Positions 44,767-56,254 of a stretch of 64,000 bases of DNA are shown here, one piece after another. The position numbers were made by a program, and so were the translations under genes. Origin of the DNA: Lentilactobacillus sunkii DSM 19904 (GTDB lineage: Bacteria; Bacillota; Bacilli; Lactobacillales; Lactobacillaceae). Below the pieces are notes generated by a model. The model did no database searches. It saw only the letters and a program-made list of their open reading frames with translations, and was not told where the DNA came from. The DNA lies in NCBI RefSeq assembly GCF_001435575.1, contig NZ_AZEA01000003.1:55148-119147 (forward strand). Reading direction: 5' to 3'. Positions within the stretch are counted from its first letter, which is position 1. Every line of letters starts with the position of its first letter.

Positions 44767-44782
44767 CTAATCGTCCCTCCCA

Positions 44783-45631
44783 TCAATCTCTAACTGCTAC
44801 TGATACAACTTCAATGTCGTTCAAATTAGCAGCCGGCTTAATATATACTTTTTTTGCAAGACCGTAATCATCTTGAGCAACTTTAGAGACCGTGCCGACG
44901 TATATTCCCTTGGGAATAACGCCGCCCAATCCACTGGTTGTCACCCGGTTTCCGACTGACAGCTTTGCTTTTGATGTAATGTTTCCCATAATGATACGGT
45001 TAGATGATGAATCATATGATGTAATAATTCCATTCACGACTTTTGAATTGTCGCCAAGGACCTGAATTGCAAAACGGTTTGAATTCTCAGCAGTATTGGA
45101 AACCAAAACAACTTTACTATTTGTTTTGTTAACTTCGGCAACCGTTCCAATCAACCCAGGACCGGCAATCACCGGCATGTTTTTCTTAATTCCGGAAGCC
45201 TGACCCTTGTTAATAATAATCTGACTTGCCCAAGATGAGGGTGTCCGAGTAATAACAGCAGCATTAATTTTCTCATAGCCTGTCAACGTGCTGCCGACAT
45301 TTAATTGACGTTTTAACTGTTTGTTTTCACGAGTCAAAACCTGATCTTTAACCTGTGTTTGGGTCAACTGATCGACTTTTGACTTGAGACGTTCATTTTC
45401 CTGGTATGTGTTTAAAAGATTCTTAGTCGAAACAAACCCGTGATGAATTCCATTCATTGGGGCTGCTACAATTCGGTCGGCAAATCCAACAATATCATTT
45501 CCAAATTGTTGTACCAACGGTGGCGTGCTCCGTTTGTCTCGAATGGCAACCGATAATGTCATTAAACCAAAACTAACGATCAAACATACTACGACAATTA
45601 CAAGCTTTCGACTGGAGAAAAATTTTTGCAT
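44783..45631 (-). CDS. mreC: Rod shape-determining protein MreC
   Basis: 282 residues: one N-terminal membrane helix (8-28), a coiled coil (about 65-105) and a double beta-barrel extracellular domain with the repeated G-x-V/I-G-T-V pattern (PGLIGTVAEV, GVIPKGIYVGTV). MreC links MreB to the wall synthases. The ATG at 45631 with GGAGG six bases upstream is preferred over one further upstream at 45643. Confidence 0.93.
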   Translation of the reverse strand: MQKFFSSRKLVIVVVCLIVSFGLMTLSVAIRDKRSTPPLVQQFGNDIVGFADRIVAAPMNGIHHGFVSTKNLLNTYQENERLKSKVDQLTQTQVKDQVLTRENKQLKRQLNVGSTLTGYEKINAAVITRTPSSWASQIIINKGQASGIKKNMPVIAGPGLIGTVAEVNKTNSKVVLVSNTAENSNRFAIQVLGDNSKVVNGIITSYDSSSNRIIMGNITSKAKLSVGNRVTTSGLGGVIPKGIYVGTVSKVAQDDYGLAKKVYIKPAANLNDIEVVSVAVRD

Positions 45632-45679
45632 AATTGCCTCCATTCGTTAATCAATAATCAAGTATAGTTACCTCTTTAA

Positions 45680-46687
45680 TTATTGTTTTTTCTTCATAAC
45701 ATTGATGCTCTTTAAGGATTCTCCAGTACCAATAGCCACACAATCAAGTGGATCCGAGGCGATTGAAACAGGAACTTGAGTAGCTTCTGCAATCACATCG
45801 GTAATGTTTCTTAATAAGGCCCCACCACCGGTGAGAACAATCCCATGGTCAATCACATCAGCGGCAATTTCCGGTGATGTTTCTTCAAGGGTTTCCTTGA
45901 TTGTTGCAATGATTGCCATAACTGATTCATTAATGGCCTTATTAACATCAGTTCCACTGATCTCAACCGTTGTAGGCAGACCAGTTACTAAATCACGGCC
46001 GCGAACCGGAATCGCTTTAATCTCTTTGGCAGCTTCGGCAGAAGCAGAACCAATATCAATCTTGAGCTGTTCGGAAGTTCGCTCACCAATGAGCAGATTG
46101 TACTTTTGACGGACATACTGTGCAATCGCCTCATTCAGCTTGTCGCCAGCCATTCGAACTGAACGACTGGAAACGATTCCGCCTAAAGAAATGGTGGCAA
46201 CATCAGTTGTTCCACCACCGATATCAACAACCATGCTACCGGTTGGATCCATAACTGGAAGACCGGCACCAATTGCGGCTGCAAATGGTTCTTCAATCAC
46301 ATATGCGTCACGGGCACCGGCAACGCGGGTTGCATCAATCACAGCCCGCTTTTCAACAGCAGTGATACCGGTTGGCACACAAACCATCACATAAGGTTTG
46401 CCTGATGAATGTCCCAATGCCTTTTGGATAAAGTACTTCATCATTGCAACGGTCGTATCGTAATCAGCGATCACACCGTCTTTCATTGGCCGAACAGCCT
46501 GAATACTGGCCGGAGTCCGGCCGATCATTGCCCGAGCCTCTGATCCAACGGCGATTACCTCGCCTGATTTTGTGCTTTTGGCAACTACTGACGGTTCACG
46601 AAGAACAATTCCTTTTCCTTCAACGTAAACAATCGTATTAGCAGTACCAAGATCAATTCCTATGTTTTTTTCCCCAAGTCCAAACAC
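45680..46687 (-). CDS. mreB: Actin-like rod shape protein MreB
   Basis: 335 residues from a GTG start. The actin-fold phosphate motifs [26 protein letters not shown] and VLTGGGALL are complete. MreB filaments direct lateral wall synthesis. In-frame ATG/TTG starts at 46696 and 46714 would add residues not found in MreB, and the ribosome site (GAAGGGATGG) abuts that ATG but is well spaced for the GTG at 46687, which also gives the standard M-F-G-L-G N-terminus. An extended -10 (TGATATACT, 46766-46774) lies upstream. Confidence 0.95.
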   Translation of the reverse strand: MFGLGEKNIGIDLGTANTIVYVEGKGIVLREPSVVAKSTKSGEVIAVGSEARAMIGRTPASIQAVRPMKDGVIADYDTTVAMMKYFIQKALGHSSGKPYVMVCVPTGITAVEKRAVIDATRVAGARDAYVIEEPFAAAIGAGLPVMDPTGSMVVDIGGGTTDVATISLGGIVSSRSVRMAGDKLNEAIAQYVRQKYNLLIGERTSEQLKIDIGSASAEAAKEIKAIPVRGRDLVTGLPTTVEISGTDVNKAINESVMAIIATIKETLEETSPEIAADVIDHGIVLTGGGALLRNITDVIAEATQVPVSIASDPLDCVAIGTGESLKSINVMKKKQ

Positions 46688-46765
46688 GTTATCCATCCCT
46701 TCGTTGTCTATCAACTTAATTTAGTTCGTTTTTTATAGATTAATTTATTATTGTTTAACGAAACA

Positions 46766-46774
46766 AGTATATCA
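46766..46774 (-). promoter_or_regulatory. Extended -10 promoter of mreB
   Basis: Minus strand TGATATACT about 80 bases upstream of the mreB start. The -35 is poor. Confidence 0.5.
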
Positions 46775-46827
46775 TAACGCGTCCAAAAATAAATAAAATC
46801 AAGAGAAACGTAAGCTGATTTAATAGT

Positions 46828-48159
46828 TTATTTGAAATTCATACCCGGATTCTTAAGAAATTTCCGAACATCCGATATGAAATATAACGAACCGGTAATT
46901 AATAGCATATCGTCAGGCGTCAGTTTCCGTTTCAATTCAGAAATGGCCGACTGCCAATCATCGATTGCGGACACATTTTGCGGACGGGTTTGCAGTTTGT
47001 GTTCCAATTTTTCCGGATTGGCTGCCGCCCGTTTACCCGGTCCGGCGAACTGGGTTAAGACAATCGAAACATTTGGAACAGTCGCCATTTTTTCGACCAT
47101 TTTATCAGCCTGCTTGTCTGCAAGAATTCCCATTAGCACATAGATATGGCCTTTAGGAAAATCGTTTTCAAGAGTATCCACGATCAGGTCAACAGCAGAA
47201 ATGTTGTGAGCTCCATCCAAAACAATTGCGGGACGGGTCGCAATTGGTTCGAACCGTCCAGCCCACCGAGTATTTCGAATACCACGACGGATTACCTCAG
47301 AGTCTATGGGCTGATTGTGGAGCTTTTGGTACTCATTATATGCTTGGACTGCCAAAGCTGCGTTATGGGTCTGATAATCCCCTATAAGGTCTGTCTGTAA
47401 TTGATGAAGATGAAGATTGGATGAATCAAAATCAAAACTTTGAACCCAATTTTGCTCACCTAAATCATTAACATGAAAATCTTTGCCCAAAATCTTAATG
47501 GGACTGTGCTTTTTAGCCGCTTGATGAACAATTACTTCCAGCGGATCCGGATCAACTCCGCCAACAACTACCGGTACGCCTTCCTTGATAATACCGGCTT
47601 TTTGAAAAGCAATTTTGGGTAATGTGTCACCCAAAATATGCATGTGATCCCAGCCAATTGACGTGATCACCGATACCTTTGGAACAATCACGTTTGTCGA
47701 ATCGTACAAGCCACCTAGGCCAACCTCAATGAGCACAATATCTGCATGACCTTCTGCAAAGTATTTAAACATCATAGCCGTCACAATTTCAAATTCCGTG
47801 GGGCCACCTTCCGGTAATTCGGCGTCAAGTTTTGCAATCGTGGGATACAATTCCTGTGTCAACCTGAGGATATCATCGTCGGAAATACCAACTCCATTGA
47901 CACTGATTCGCTCATTAAACTTGACCAAAAACGGTGAAGTAAAGCTCCCTACCGTTTTCCCTTCTGCCTGAAAAATATTCCGCAAAAAGGCGAGTGTTGA
48001 GCCCTTGCCGTTGGTGCCGGCAATGTGAATCGCATTAATCTTTTTATCCGGGGCACCCAATTCATCTAAAAATCGACGCATCCGCTTCAATGTCGGAATC
48101 TTCTTAAACTTTGTTCTCCCATGAATAAAGTTAAGCGCCTCGTCATATGTGTTAATCAT
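46828..48159 (-). CDS. folC: Folylpolyglutamate synthase (possibly also dihydrofolate synthase)
   Basis: 443 residues of the Mur ligase type. ATP loop GTNGKGST (about residue 48), the metal-binding region SIGWDHMHILGDTLPKIAFQK, and the C-terminal VLDGAHN. It adds glutamates to folates in the cytoplasm. It lies after valS, as in many Firmicutes, with a hairpin between them. Confidence 0.95.
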   Translation of the reverse strand: MINTYDEALNFIHGRTKFKKIPTLKRMRRFLDELGAPDKKINAIHIAGTNGKGSTLAFLRNIFQAEGKTVGSFTSPFLVKFNERISVNGVGISDDDILRLTQELYPTIAKLDAELPEGGPTEFEIVTAMMFKYFAEGHADIVLIEVGLGGLYDSTNVIVPKVSVITSIGWDHMHILGDTLPKIAFQKAGIIKEGVPVVVGGVDPDPLEVIVHQAAKKHSPIKILGKDFHVNDLGEQNWVQSFDFDSSNLHLHQLQTDLIGDYQTHNAALAVQAYNEYQKLHNQPIDSEVIRRGIRNTRWAGRFEPIATRPAIVLDGAHNISAVDLIVDTLENDFPKGHIYVLMGILADKQADKMVEKMATVPNVSIVLTQFAGPGKRAAANPEKLEHKLQTRPQNVSAIDDWQSAISELKRKLTPDDMLLITGSLYFISDVRKFLKNPGMNFK

Positions 48160-48171
48160 TTTTTTCTCCTT

Positions 48172-48244
48172 AAAAAACGCGGGTAAAATGCAGCTTCAAA
48201 TCCTGATCTTTCACCAGGAAACAGCATTTCATCCCACGTTTTTT
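48172..48244 (-). terminator. Large interrupted hairpin between valS and folC, probable valS terminator
   Basis: Arms 48172-48191 and 48224-48244 pair over about 18 bases with small bulges, around an inner hairpin (CCTG/CAGG). The minus-strand RNA ends in six U. It is unusually long for a simple terminator. Confidence 0.65.
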
Positions 48245-48273
48245 GAAATTAGCGGATCATAGTTGGTTCATTT

Positions 48274-50934
48274 TTACATCTCACTGGAAATTTGTTCAAG
48301 ACGTTCCTTGGCTGCATCCAACTTCGATTGATAATCAGCCTGTTTGGTTTTTTCTTCTTCAACAACGGCTTCAGGCGCATTGTCCACGAAGCGTTTATTT
48401 GCTAATTTTTTGTCTGAACGGGCCACTTCGGCCTCAAATTTATCAACATCTTTTTGAACCCGGGCTTGTTCATCTTTCAAATCAACCAATTCTGCTAATG
48501 GCACAAAGATCGTTGCATCCGTAATCACGGCAGACATTGAAAGCTTTGGTGCCTCAATATTTGCCCCGATTTCCAATTTCTGAGTATGACAGAACCGGTC
48601 AATATATTCACGGTTGGACTCAAAAATTCCCTTAAGAGTTGCGTTGTCTGTTTGAATCAGCATATCGATTGGTGAAGAAAGTGGTGCGTTGGCTTCGTTT
48701 CGAATGTTCCGGACGGCCGTGATCAAATCAATGAGTGACTTCATCTGTTGTTCAGATTCCGGATCGTTCAGTTCTTTATGATCAACCGGGTATGCTGCGG
48801 TAACCAATGACTTTCCTTCGTGCGGCATCATCTGCCAAATATATTCAGTTACAAATGGCATAATCGGTTGAAGCAGACGCAATGTTTGATCCAAGACATA
48901 AGCTAAAATGTTTTGGGTGTTTTTCTTCAGCCTCTCATCATCGCTGTTGAGTGCTTCCTTACTCATTTCGATGTACCAGTCACAGAAGTCGTTCCAGATA
49001 AAGTCGTAAAGATAGCGATCGGCTTCACCAAAATTGTACTTTTCAAACAACTCTGAAACGTGATTGACGGTTGCATTCAAGCGGCTCAAAATCCATTTGT
49101 CGGATAATTGCCATTCGGATTGATCAGGCAGCTTGGGTTGATCGATTCCATCCAAATTCTTGATAACGTATCGACTGGCATTCCAAATCTTGTTAATGAA
49201 GTTCCATGCCGAATCCATCTTGTCATAGCTGAACTTCAAGTCTTGTCCAGGTGTTCCACCAATGGATAGGAACCAACGAAGCGCATCAGCACCATATTTA
49301 TCAATGACGTCCATCGGATCGATTCCGTTTCCAAGTGATTTGGACATCTTCCGACCCTGTGAATCACGAATTAATCCATGCAGTAAAACATCTTTAAATG
49401 GTCGTTCTTTAGTAAATTCCAAACTTTGGAAAATCATTCTGGAAACCCAGAAGAAGATAATATCGTAACCGGTAACCAGTGTATCGGTTGGGAAGTATCG
49501 CTTCATATCTTCGGTATCTTCAGGCCAGCCCATGGTTGAAAATGGCCAAAGCGCTGACGAGAACCAGGTATCCAAGACATCAGGATCCTGATCCCAGTTT
49601 TCCGGATCTTTAGGTGCTTCCATACCAACGTATGTTTCACCGGTTTTCTTGTTGTACCAGGCAGGAATTTGATGACCCCACCAGAGTTGACGAGAAATAA
49701 CCCAGTCATGAACATTTTCCATCCATTGTTCAAAGGTGCCTTCAAAACGGTCTGGGAAGAAGTTAACCTTATCATTCGTATCCTGATTCTTGATGGCCTG
49801 TTCGGCAAGTGGCTTCATCTTAACGAACCACTGAGTTGATAAGCGGGCTTCAACTTGAACACCGGTCCGTTCGGAGTGACCAACGGAATGGACAATCGGA
49901 TCAATAGAAATCATTAAGCCTTCATCCTGAAGATCTTTTACCATTGCTTTTCGCGCTTCGAATCGATCCATGCCTTCATACTTGCCGGCGTTTTCATTCA
50001 TTGATGCGTCTTCATTCATGGTATTGATTCGCTTCAGGTCATGACGATTTCCAACTTTAAAATCGTTAGGGTCATGGGCTGGCGTGATTTTTACCATTCC
50101 AGTTCCAAAATCGGGGTCAACGTACTGATCGGCAATAATCGGCACTTCACGATTAATTAATGGCACAAGTACCTTTTTGCCGACAATATCCTTATATCGC
50201 TTGTCGGAAGGATTGACGGCAACCGCAGTATCGCCCATCATCGTTTCCGGACGGGTAGTGGCAATTTCAATATAGTCCTTCCCATTGAAAGTGGTTCCAT
50301 CGGTAAATGGATATTTGACATGGTAGAAAGCACCCTTATCGTCTTTATGGATAACTTCAATATCGGACAATGCCGTTCTGGCCTGAGGATCCCAGTTGAT
50401 AATATATTCGCCACGATAGATCAAGCCTTTTTGGTAAAGGGATACGAAGACTTTTCGAACTGCTTTTGAAAGCCCCTTATCCAAAGTGAAACGTTCACGA
50501 CTGTAATCGAGTGAAAGGCCGAGCTTGGCCCATTGTTCTTTAATCGTTCGGGCGAAGTCATCCTTCCATTCCCAGACCTTTTCGACAAATTTTTCACGAC
50601 CCAAGTCGTATCGGGAAATTCCCTGCTTTCGGAGCTTAGCCTCAACTTTAGCTTGAGTCGCAATTCCGGCATGGTCCATTCCTGGCAGCCACAGTGTATC
50701 AAAGCCCTGCATTCGCTTGCGTCTGATAATCATATCTTGAAGCGTTGTGTCCCATGCATGACCCAGATGAAGCTTACCAGTAACATTTGGCGGTGGTAAA
50801 ACGATTGAAAACGGCTTGGCTTTTTTGTCTCCACTGGGAGTAAATACCCCTTCTTCAAGCCATTCGTTATAACGGCCATTTTCAACAGCAGTTGGATCAT
50901 ATTTCGTGGACATTTCTGGTTTTTTGTCTGACAT
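48274..50934 (-). CDS. valS: Valyl-tRNA synthetase
   Basis: 886 residues from the chosen start. Class I signatures are HLGHAWD (HIGH, about residue 50) and KMSKSLG (about 525), with the CP1 editing domain between, the anticodon-binding domain and a C-terminal coiled coil (about 815-885). The open frame extends upstream to 50997, but the ATG at 50934 has GGAAGGAG seven bases upstream. Behind a T-box leader. Confidence 0.97.
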   Translation of the reverse strand: MSDKKPEMSTKYDPTAVENGRYNEWLEEGVFTPSGDKKAKPFSIVLPPPNVTGKLHLGHAWDTTLQDMIIRRKRMQGFDTLWLPGMDHAGIATQAKVEAKLRKQGISRYDLGREKFVEKVWEWKDDFARTIKEQWAKLGLSLDYSRERFTLDKGLSKAVRKVFVSLYQKGLIYRGEYIINWDPQARTALSDIEVIHKDDKGAFYHVKYPFTDGTTFNGKDYIEIATTRPETMMGDTAVAVNPSDKRYKDIVGKKVLVPLINREVPIIADQYVDPDFGTGMVKITPAHDPNDFKVGNRHDLKRINTMNEDASMNENAGKYEGMDRFEARKAMVKDLQDEGLMISIDPIVHSVGHSERTGVQVEARLSTQWFVKMKPLAEQAIKNQDTNDKVNFFPDRFEGTFEQWMENVHDWVISRQLWWGHQIPAWYNKKTGETYVGMEAPKDPENWDQDPDVLDTWFSSALWPFSTMGWPEDTEDMKRYFPTDTLVTGYDIIFFWVSRMIFQSLEFTKERPFKDVLLHGLIRDSQGRKMSKSLGNGIDPMDVIDKYGADALRWFLSIGGTPGQDLKFSYDKMDSAWNFINKIWNASRYVIKNLDGIDQPKLPDQSEWQLSDKWILSRLNATVNHVSELFEKYNFGEADRYLYDFIWNDFCDWYIEMSKEALNSDDERLKKNTQNILAYVLDQTLRLLQPIMPFVTEYIWQMMPHEGKSLVTAAYPVDHKELNDPESEQQMKSLIDLITAVRNIRNEANAPLSSPIDMLIQTDNATLKGIFESNREYIDRFCHTQKLEIGANIEAPKLSMSAVITDATIFVPLAELVDLKDEQARVQKDVDKFEAEVARSDKKLANKRFVDNAPEAVVEEEKTKQADYQSKLDAAKERLEQISSEM

Positions 50935-50978
50935 GACATTGCTCCTTCCAATTTTTAGATCAAATTTATGTAACAAAA

Positions 50979-51008
50979 AAACACCCCATCCTGTCATTAG
51001 GACGAAGT
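50979..51008 (-). terminator. T-box terminator of valS
   Basis: Eleven positions pair with G-U wobbles (minus strand CACTTCGTCCT with AGGATGGGGTG), six-base loop, followed by seven U. Confidence 0.8.
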
Positions 51009-51205
51009 GCTCGCGGTACCACCTAAATTGGGCTCAAAAAAGCCCCACTTAAATATCATAGTAACGGTCTGATAAACCGCCTCGTTTCGAAATAAAACGA
51101 GAAGCTCACAAGTTACCTTCACTCGGTATTTGGTAAAAACCTCGCAGCAATGGTTTTCTTTCTTAACCCAAAATACCGGCTACTCTCTTGCTCAACACTT
51201 TAATT
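50980..51205 (-). ncRNA. T-box leader of valS (tRNA-Val responsive)
   Basis: Minus strand T-box TGGTACCGCG (51012-51021), U pairing discriminator A73. A helix with arms CGGTATTT/AAATACCG belongs to Stem I and GTA shortly after it is a candidate Val specifier. Two further hairpins lie between (CTCGTTT/AAACGAG at 51081-51102 and GGGGCT/AGCCCC at 51030-51046). A terminator follows the T-box. Confidence 0.85.
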
Positions 51206-51213
51206 TAATTTTA

Positions 51214-51242
51214 ATCTTAACCAAATATGGCTTAATCGTCAA
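51214..51242 (-). promoter_or_regulatory. Promoter of valS T-box leader
   Basis: Minus strand TTGACG (51237-51242, inside the end of tpx), 17-base spacer, TAAGAT (51214-51219). Confidence 0.6.
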
Positions 51243-51741
51243 TACGTTGAGCAACTTTTTTCAAAGCATTCAACGCATCATCGTAGTCCGGTTCATCATG
51301 AATCTCCGAAACCACTTGGCGATAAATAATTTTCCCGGTCGCATCGACAATGAAAATGGTCCGTGCCAAAGCCCCAAAGTTAGGCAAATAAAGCTTCAAT
51401 GCGTAACCTAATGAAAGGTTTTCATCAGACAGCATTTGCAAATTTGTGACGCCTTGCGCAGCACACCAATTTTTCTGCTGCTCAATCGTATTATTGGAGA
51501 TTGTCAAGAAACGCACGTCAGGAAACTTGTCGGCCTCCTGATTAAACTTGCGGGTTTCCATTGAACAAACCGGTGTATCAATATCGGGAACAGTCGAAAT
51601 CAACGTGATTCGGCCAATAATATCAGCCGTTTTCACTTTGTTGCCATTTGCATCCTCGAGTTTAAACTTTGGCAATTGTTCCCCAACTTCAGGTGGATTG
51701 CCAAACATACTTTCTTCTTTACCATTGATAGTGATTTTCAT
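51232..51741 (-). CDS. tpx: Thiol peroxidase Tpx
   Basis: 169 residues, atypical 2-Cys peroxiredoxin. The peroxidatic Cys is in TVPDIDTPVCSMETRKF (about residue 60) and the resolving Cys in NWCAAQGV (about residue 94). It reduces hydrogen and alkyl peroxides with thioredoxin. Monocistronic in appearance, between thiI and valS. Confidence 0.93.
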   Translation of the reverse strand: MKITINGKEESMFGNPPEVGEQLPKFKLEDANGNKVKTADIIGRITLISTVPDIDTPVCSMETRKFNQEADKFPDVRFLTISNNTIEQQKNWCAAQGVTNLQMLSDENLSLGYALKLYLPNFGALARTIFIVDATGKIIYRQVVSEIHDEPDYDDALNALKKVAQRIDD

Positions 51742-51815
51742 AAAAGCACTCCCTTGGTGTAACTACTTTATACATAATGTAGCCTAAACTGGTTAAATGC
51801 GCAAGTATCGAAAAA

Positions 51816-53033
51816 TTAAAGAAGTTCAGCAAAGACATCCTGATTTTGATTCAGGAATTCTTCACCGGGTTTAATATTAGTGATTTCAATGTTATCAATC
51901 GCTTTTTTCATCAACCCTTCAACATCAATATACTGTTCAAATTTCCGAGACTTTTCCAAACTTGGCCGCGTTTTTGGTGCTGGGGGTGTGAAAATTGTAC
52001 AGCAATCCTCAAATGGAAGAATAGAAAGATCATAAGTATGAATTTTTTCTGAAATCTTGATGATATCAGTCTTATCCATTGAAACCAACGGCCGCAAAAC
52101 CGGCATCGTGGTCACATCGTTGATGGCCATCATGCTTTCCAAAGTCTGTGATGCGACTTGACCCAAAGCTTCACCGGTAAAGACGCCATCACAATGGCGG
52201 TTCTTGGTAATTTGAGCAGCAATTCGCAGCATCATCCGTCGTTGAATCGTCATTAAATAACCTTCGGGGACTTTTTCCTTAATGGTTTCTTGGATCTCTG
52301 TAAATGGCACTTGGATGAACTGAATGTTGCCTGAATACTTTCCCAAAACAGAAGTCAGCTGTTTGGCCTTATTCAAAGCCTGTTCGCCGGTATAAGGCGG
52401 ACTGTAGAAATGGATCATGTCAATTTTGACACCACGCTTCATGGCTAAATAAGTCGCCACGGGCGAATCGATTCCACCGGAAAGCATCATCGTTGCGCGA
52501 CCACCGGTTCCGACTGGCAAGCCACCAGCGCCGTGGATCTTTTCAGATGAAAGAAAAGCGCCATTCATACGAATTTCCACCCGAATCGAAATGTCTGGGT
52601 TCTTAACGTCAACCGTAATTCCATCAACGTTTTCGAGAATGTAATCACCCAGCATGTTGTTAATCTGGTTGGTATCATACTCAAAGTGTTTATCCTGACG
52701 ACGCGTATTAATTTTGAATGTTGCTCCGTCATGATATTGTTCCTTGACCATTTCCAACGCGGTCTTCTTGATCACATCCATGTCCTTATCCAATTGAACG
52801 GATGGATAGAAGTTTTCGATCCCAAAAACGCCCTTCAAGGTTTCGATGACCTGTTTGTCATCTTCGCCATTCAAGGCAACGTGAAGACGGTCGCGTTGTG
52901 CTTTGACTTCAAGCTTTGGAAATGGGTGAAGAACAGCTCTGACATTTTTCCCAAGCTGCTTGATAAAATCTTTTTTATTTTTGCCCTTTGTGGACAGTTC
53001 GCCGTAACGAACCATAATTTCTGTATAGTGCAT
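51816..53033 (-). CDS. thiI: tRNA 4-thiouridine synthase ThiI
   Basis: 405 residues: N-terminal ferredoxin-like and THUMP domains (1-165) and a PP-loop adenylation domain with SGGIDSPVA (about 185). It makes 4-thiouridine at position 8 of tRNA. The C-terminal rhodanese domain of the E. coli enzyme is absent, as in other Gram-positives. A dedicated cysteine desulfurase stands immediately upstream with eight bases between, which supplies sulfur. Confidence 0.95.
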   Translation of the reverse strand: MHYTEIMVRYGELSTKGKNKKDFIKQLGKNVRAVLHPFPKLEVKAQRDRLHVALNGEDDKQVIETLKGVFGIENFYPSVQLDKDMDVIKKTALEMVKEQYHDGATFKINTRRQDKHFEYDTNQINNMLGDYILENVDGITVDVKNPDISIRVEIRMNGAFLSSEKIHGAGGLPVGTGGRATMMLSGGIDSPVATYLAMKRGVKIDMIHFYSPPYTGEQALNKAKQLTSVLGKYSGNIQFIQVPFTEIQETIKEKVPEGYLMTIQRRMMLRIAAQITKNRHCDGVFTGEALGQVASQTLESMMAINDVTTMPVLRPLVSMDKTDIIKISEKIHTYDLSILPFEDCCTIFTPPAPKTRPSLEKSRKFEQYIDVEGLMKKAIDNIEITNIKPGEEFLNQNQDVFAELL

Positions 53034-53041
53034 ATTTGCTC

Positions 53042-54187
53042 CTAACTTAATTTGTCAAATTCTTCATACAACTGATCAAATACTTTTACGAATTGTTTGG
53101 CTTCATCAAGCGTATTGTGATCTCCAAGTGAAATGCGAACGGCACTTGTGGCAATATCATCTGGAACCTGCATGGCATTTAACGTGCCGGATTCAGTGTG
53201 ATCCTTCGACGAACAGGCACTTGTCGTAGAAATATAAATTCCCTGTTTCTCAAAAGCATGAACAATGGTTTCACCACGGACACCCTGAATTGCAAAACAA
53301 AGGATGTGCGGAGCAAACGTTGCGTCATTCTTTGAGAAAATCGTGACCTTATCAAATTTACTGATATGATCCATAATTAGCTGCTTAATTTGGCGCTCGG
53401 TTTCAATTGCACTCGGTTCTTTTGCAAGTACCAGGCGAATTGCTTTTGCCATGGCAACGATGCCAGGCAAATTTTCGGTTCCCGACCGCTGGTTCTTTTC
53501 CTGACCGCCACCATTCATTAATGGTGCGATACGACGACCACGACGACCATAGATAAAACCGGTTCCCCGTGGTGCATGGAACTTGTGACCTGAAAAGGCA
53601 GCAAAATCAGTTCGATCGTTAAAGATCTGATCCTGAATGCCCTTTCCAAGGCCTTGAACCGCATCAACATGAAAATGAATTTTCGGATAATTCTTCAGCA
53701 ATTCTGCAGCTTCTTGAATTGGTTGGATAGTCCCAATTTCATTATTCACTGCCATAATTGAAACCAAAGTCGTATCCGGACGGATTGCTGCTTTCAAGTC
53801 AGCAATGGAGATCCGGCCTTCATCATCAACTGGCAGATAGGTGACGTCATAGCCCAGCTGTTTGAGCTGTTCAAATGAGTTCCTTACTGCAGCATGTTCA
53901 ACTGATGTGGTAATCAGATGTTTCCCAAATTCTCGCTTTTCAATTGCGGTTCCTTTGATGACCCAATTGTCACCCTCGGTTCCGCCACTCGTAAAGTAGA
54001 TTTCATCTGGATGAACATTCAACAAATCGGCGATCTGCTTTCTGGACTGCTCCAAGAGATTAAACGCCTGTTCACCAAAGTTATGCAAACTTGATGGGTT
54101 GCCCCAAATTTGTTCGCTCACTTTATTATAAGTGTCAAGAACTTCAGGTAATACTTTTGTGGTGGCACTATTATCAAAATAAATCAT
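53042..54187 (-). CDS. Cysteine desulfurase (NifS/IscS-like, ThiI partner)
   Basis: 381 residues, PLP enzyme of the class V aminotransferase fold. The PLP lysine lies in [14 protein letters not shown] (about residue 200) and the catalytic Cys in the loop STTSACSSK (about residue 325). It takes sulfur from cysteine. Fixed coupling to thiI suggests it serves tRNA thiolation, like NifZ of Bacillus, and not general Fe-S assembly. Confidence 0.92.
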   Translation of the reverse strand: MIYFDNSATTKVLPEVLDTYNKVSEQIWGNPSSLHNFGEQAFNLLEQSRKQIADLLNVHPDEIYFTSGGTEGDNWVIKGTAIEKREFGKHLITTSVEHAAVRNSFEQLKQLGYDVTYLPVDDEGRISIADLKAAIRPDTTLVSIMAVNNEIGTIQPIQEAAELLKNYPKIHFHVDAVQGLGKGIQDQIFNDRTDFAAFSGHKFHAPRGTGFIYGRRGRRIAPLMNGGGQEKNQRSGTENLPGIVAMAKAIRLVLAKEPSAIETERQIKQLIMDHISKFDKVTIFSKNDATFAPHILCFAIQGVRGETIVHAFEKQGIYISTTSACSSKDHTESGTLNAMQVPDDIATSAVRISLGDHNTLDEAKQFVKVFDQLYEEFDKLS

Positions 54188-54303
54188 TTGAAACCTTCTT
54201 CTCTAAATTTATTGGTTCGACTCCAACAAATATAACTCTCATGATGATACACCCAAAGGCCTTTTGTAACAAGCAATTTGGGTTAAACATCAACAAGCAG
54301 TAA

Positions 54304-54340
54304 ACAAAAAGTGAGGCTGAAGAATCCAGTTCAGCCTCAC
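54304..54340 (-). terminator. Terminator of ezrA
   Basis: Perfect 11-base stem (54311-54321 with 54330-54340), eight-base loop and a U-run on the minus strand. Confidence 0.9.
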
Positions 54341-54353
54341 CTGATGAATCAAA

Positions 54354-56090
54354 TTATTGTTTGTCTTCTTTTGCTTTTCCTGATTTGAATCGTTTCTTAG
54401 CACTAAAATAGTCATCTTTGATCTTGTCAAACATTCCGGACGACTGTTTTTCCAATGCTTTTGAAATGATATTCAAGCTTTGCTCATAATCATATTTTTG
54501 GTCAAAATACATCTGAGCAGTTTTACTGGCGGCGGCAATTTCAGAGTCACTGCCGATAAACCGGTTAGCGTACTGAATCGTTTGTTCTGCCAGAGTTGCA
54601 TCGTCAATCAACTGATCGGTCTTTTCCTCTAATGTATCCATATCAGACTGAATGATAATAAGCTGCTTGGAGATGTCATCAACATCGATCTTAGGTTGAT
54701 TCATGGCATCGTCCAAGTGGTTAATTTCTCGAATGACCCCGGTGAACGTTTCTTGGTAGTCATCTGACAATCCAGGTAAATTATGGTTGTCTATCCGCCG
54801 TTTCTTATTACGCATTTCCAAATCAAATTTGGACAGCGCGTTGCGGGCAGCCTGTTCTTGTTGGGGAATCTTGACAGTCGACTGGAACAGATCTTTTTGC
54901 TCTGATTCAATTTGTCCTAAGTCTTTCATCATTTGCTTCTGATCGCTATTGATTGTTGAAAATACGGCAGTGCCATTTTGCATGGCGTCGACAGCATCCT
55001 GATACTTCTTCTCAATTGTCGAGATCTGCTGGTCATATTGATGATTGTTTTCAATTTCTTTGTGATTCAAAATATAACTTTTGTTAAGTGCCTCAAGCCG
55101 CAGCTGAAGATCGCTGTTTTGCTGGCGAACATGTTCAATATATTCACCGATAACCTTGGTGTCCTTTTCCACTTCTGGTCGGGCTTTGAACTCTTTATCA
55201 ATTGCATCATACAACTTGTCAATTCGATCAGCGATATCTTTGGTAGCCTTCTCAACTGAATCAACATCTAAAGTCTTCAACTTGTTGGTATTGACTTTCA
55301 GTTGATCACGAATTCCCTTGATGTCATCGGTAAACTTATCATTTGGAAAATTGTATTGTTTGTCTTTAAGTTCCTTATAACCAGCTTCGATCTCATCAAC
55401 TTGATCAACGAACTCTTTTGAGATCATTTGATATAACTTGGGAATCCGATTCATATACGATTCCATTTTGTCGGTTGAAGAATTAAGATCATTCAATACA
55501 TCTTCAGCACTGTTGGGATCGCCACTCTTGGTCAGCTGGGTAAACTCGTCAAAGGTCCCCTCAATATCAGAGAGCATCTTTTCCAAATTATCAATACTTG
55601 GGCCAAATGACTGGTTCTTGTTGAGAATATCCTCACGCAACCGTTTATATTTCTTTTCCAGCTCTTCAACTGCCAGCTTATGTTGTTTGTTCAAATCATA
55701 AAGCTGGGCCAAGCCAGCTTGGATTTCTTTTAAAGTAGAATCGGCATCAGAGATGGCCTTGTTGGCACTTTCCCAGTCGCTTCTTGTTTTGAGAAAGTTA
55801 ATTCCCTTGCCGTCTTCCTTAACTGCCGCGATCCCCTCATCAATATTTGGCAGCATCTGGTTCTTGTAATGCTGATACTTGTTGTACAACTGATCATATT
55901 TCTTGTGAGATTCACCCGTTAAATTCATTTTCTTAGCAAGTGCAAACTCATCATCCAGCGGAATTTTGTTCAAGTCCCGTTTGTTCTCATAAACATCGGT
56001 TGCCATTTTGATTGTTCGTCTTTGATAAAAAACAAATCCAAGGTAACCGGCCCCAACAACTACGATGATTCCAATCAACAAAGTAAGCAT
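54354..56090 (-). CDS. ezrA: Septation ring formation regulator EzrA
   Basis: 578 residues. A short N-terminal membrane helix (residues 3-22) is followed by about 540 residues of spectrin-like coiled coil. EzrA binds FtsZ at the membrane, limits extra Z-rings and links division to wall synthesis. Length and single-pass topology match the family. It stands between nifS-thiI and the divergent fRMsr gene with its own terminator. Confidence 0.95.
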   Translation of the reverse strand: MLTLLIGIIVVVGAGYLGFVFYQRRTIKMATDVYENKRDLNKIPLDDEFALAKKMNLTGESHKKYDQLYNKYQHYKNQMLPNIDEGIAAVKEDGKGINFLKTRSDWESANKAISDADSTLKEIQAGLAQLYDLNKQHKLAVEELEKKYKRLREDILNKNQSFGPSIDNLEKMLSDIEGTFDEFTQLTKSGDPNSAEDVLNDLNSSTDKMESYMNRIPKLYQMISKEFVDQVDEIEAGYKELKDKQYNFPNDKFTDDIKGIRDQLKVNTNKLKTLDVDSVEKATKDIADRIDKLYDAIDKEFKARPEVEKDTKVIGEYIEHVRQQNSDLQLRLEALNKSYILNHKEIENNHQYDQQISTIEKKYQDAVDAMQNGTAVFSTINSDQKQMMKDLGQIESEQKDLFQSTVKIPQQEQAARNALSKFDLEMRNKKRRIDNHNLPGLSDDYQETFTGVIREINHLDDAMNQPKIDVDDISKQLIIIQSDMDTLEEKTDQLIDDATLAEQTIQYANRFIGSDSEIAAASKTAQMYFDQKYDYEQSLNIISKALEKQSSGMFDKIKDDYFSAKKRFKSGKAKEDKQ

Positions 56091-56254
56091 TCGATCCCAT
56101 CCTTCAGAAATAAAGATATTAAATGGTACATTATTGTAGTAAAATTGCCCAAAACAATTTAATATGTATGAATAGCAAATAAATGTGCTCTAAGTTGAAT
56201 TATATCATAGTAGAATGCTTTCACCATATTATTTTTAAAGTGAGGAAGACAATT

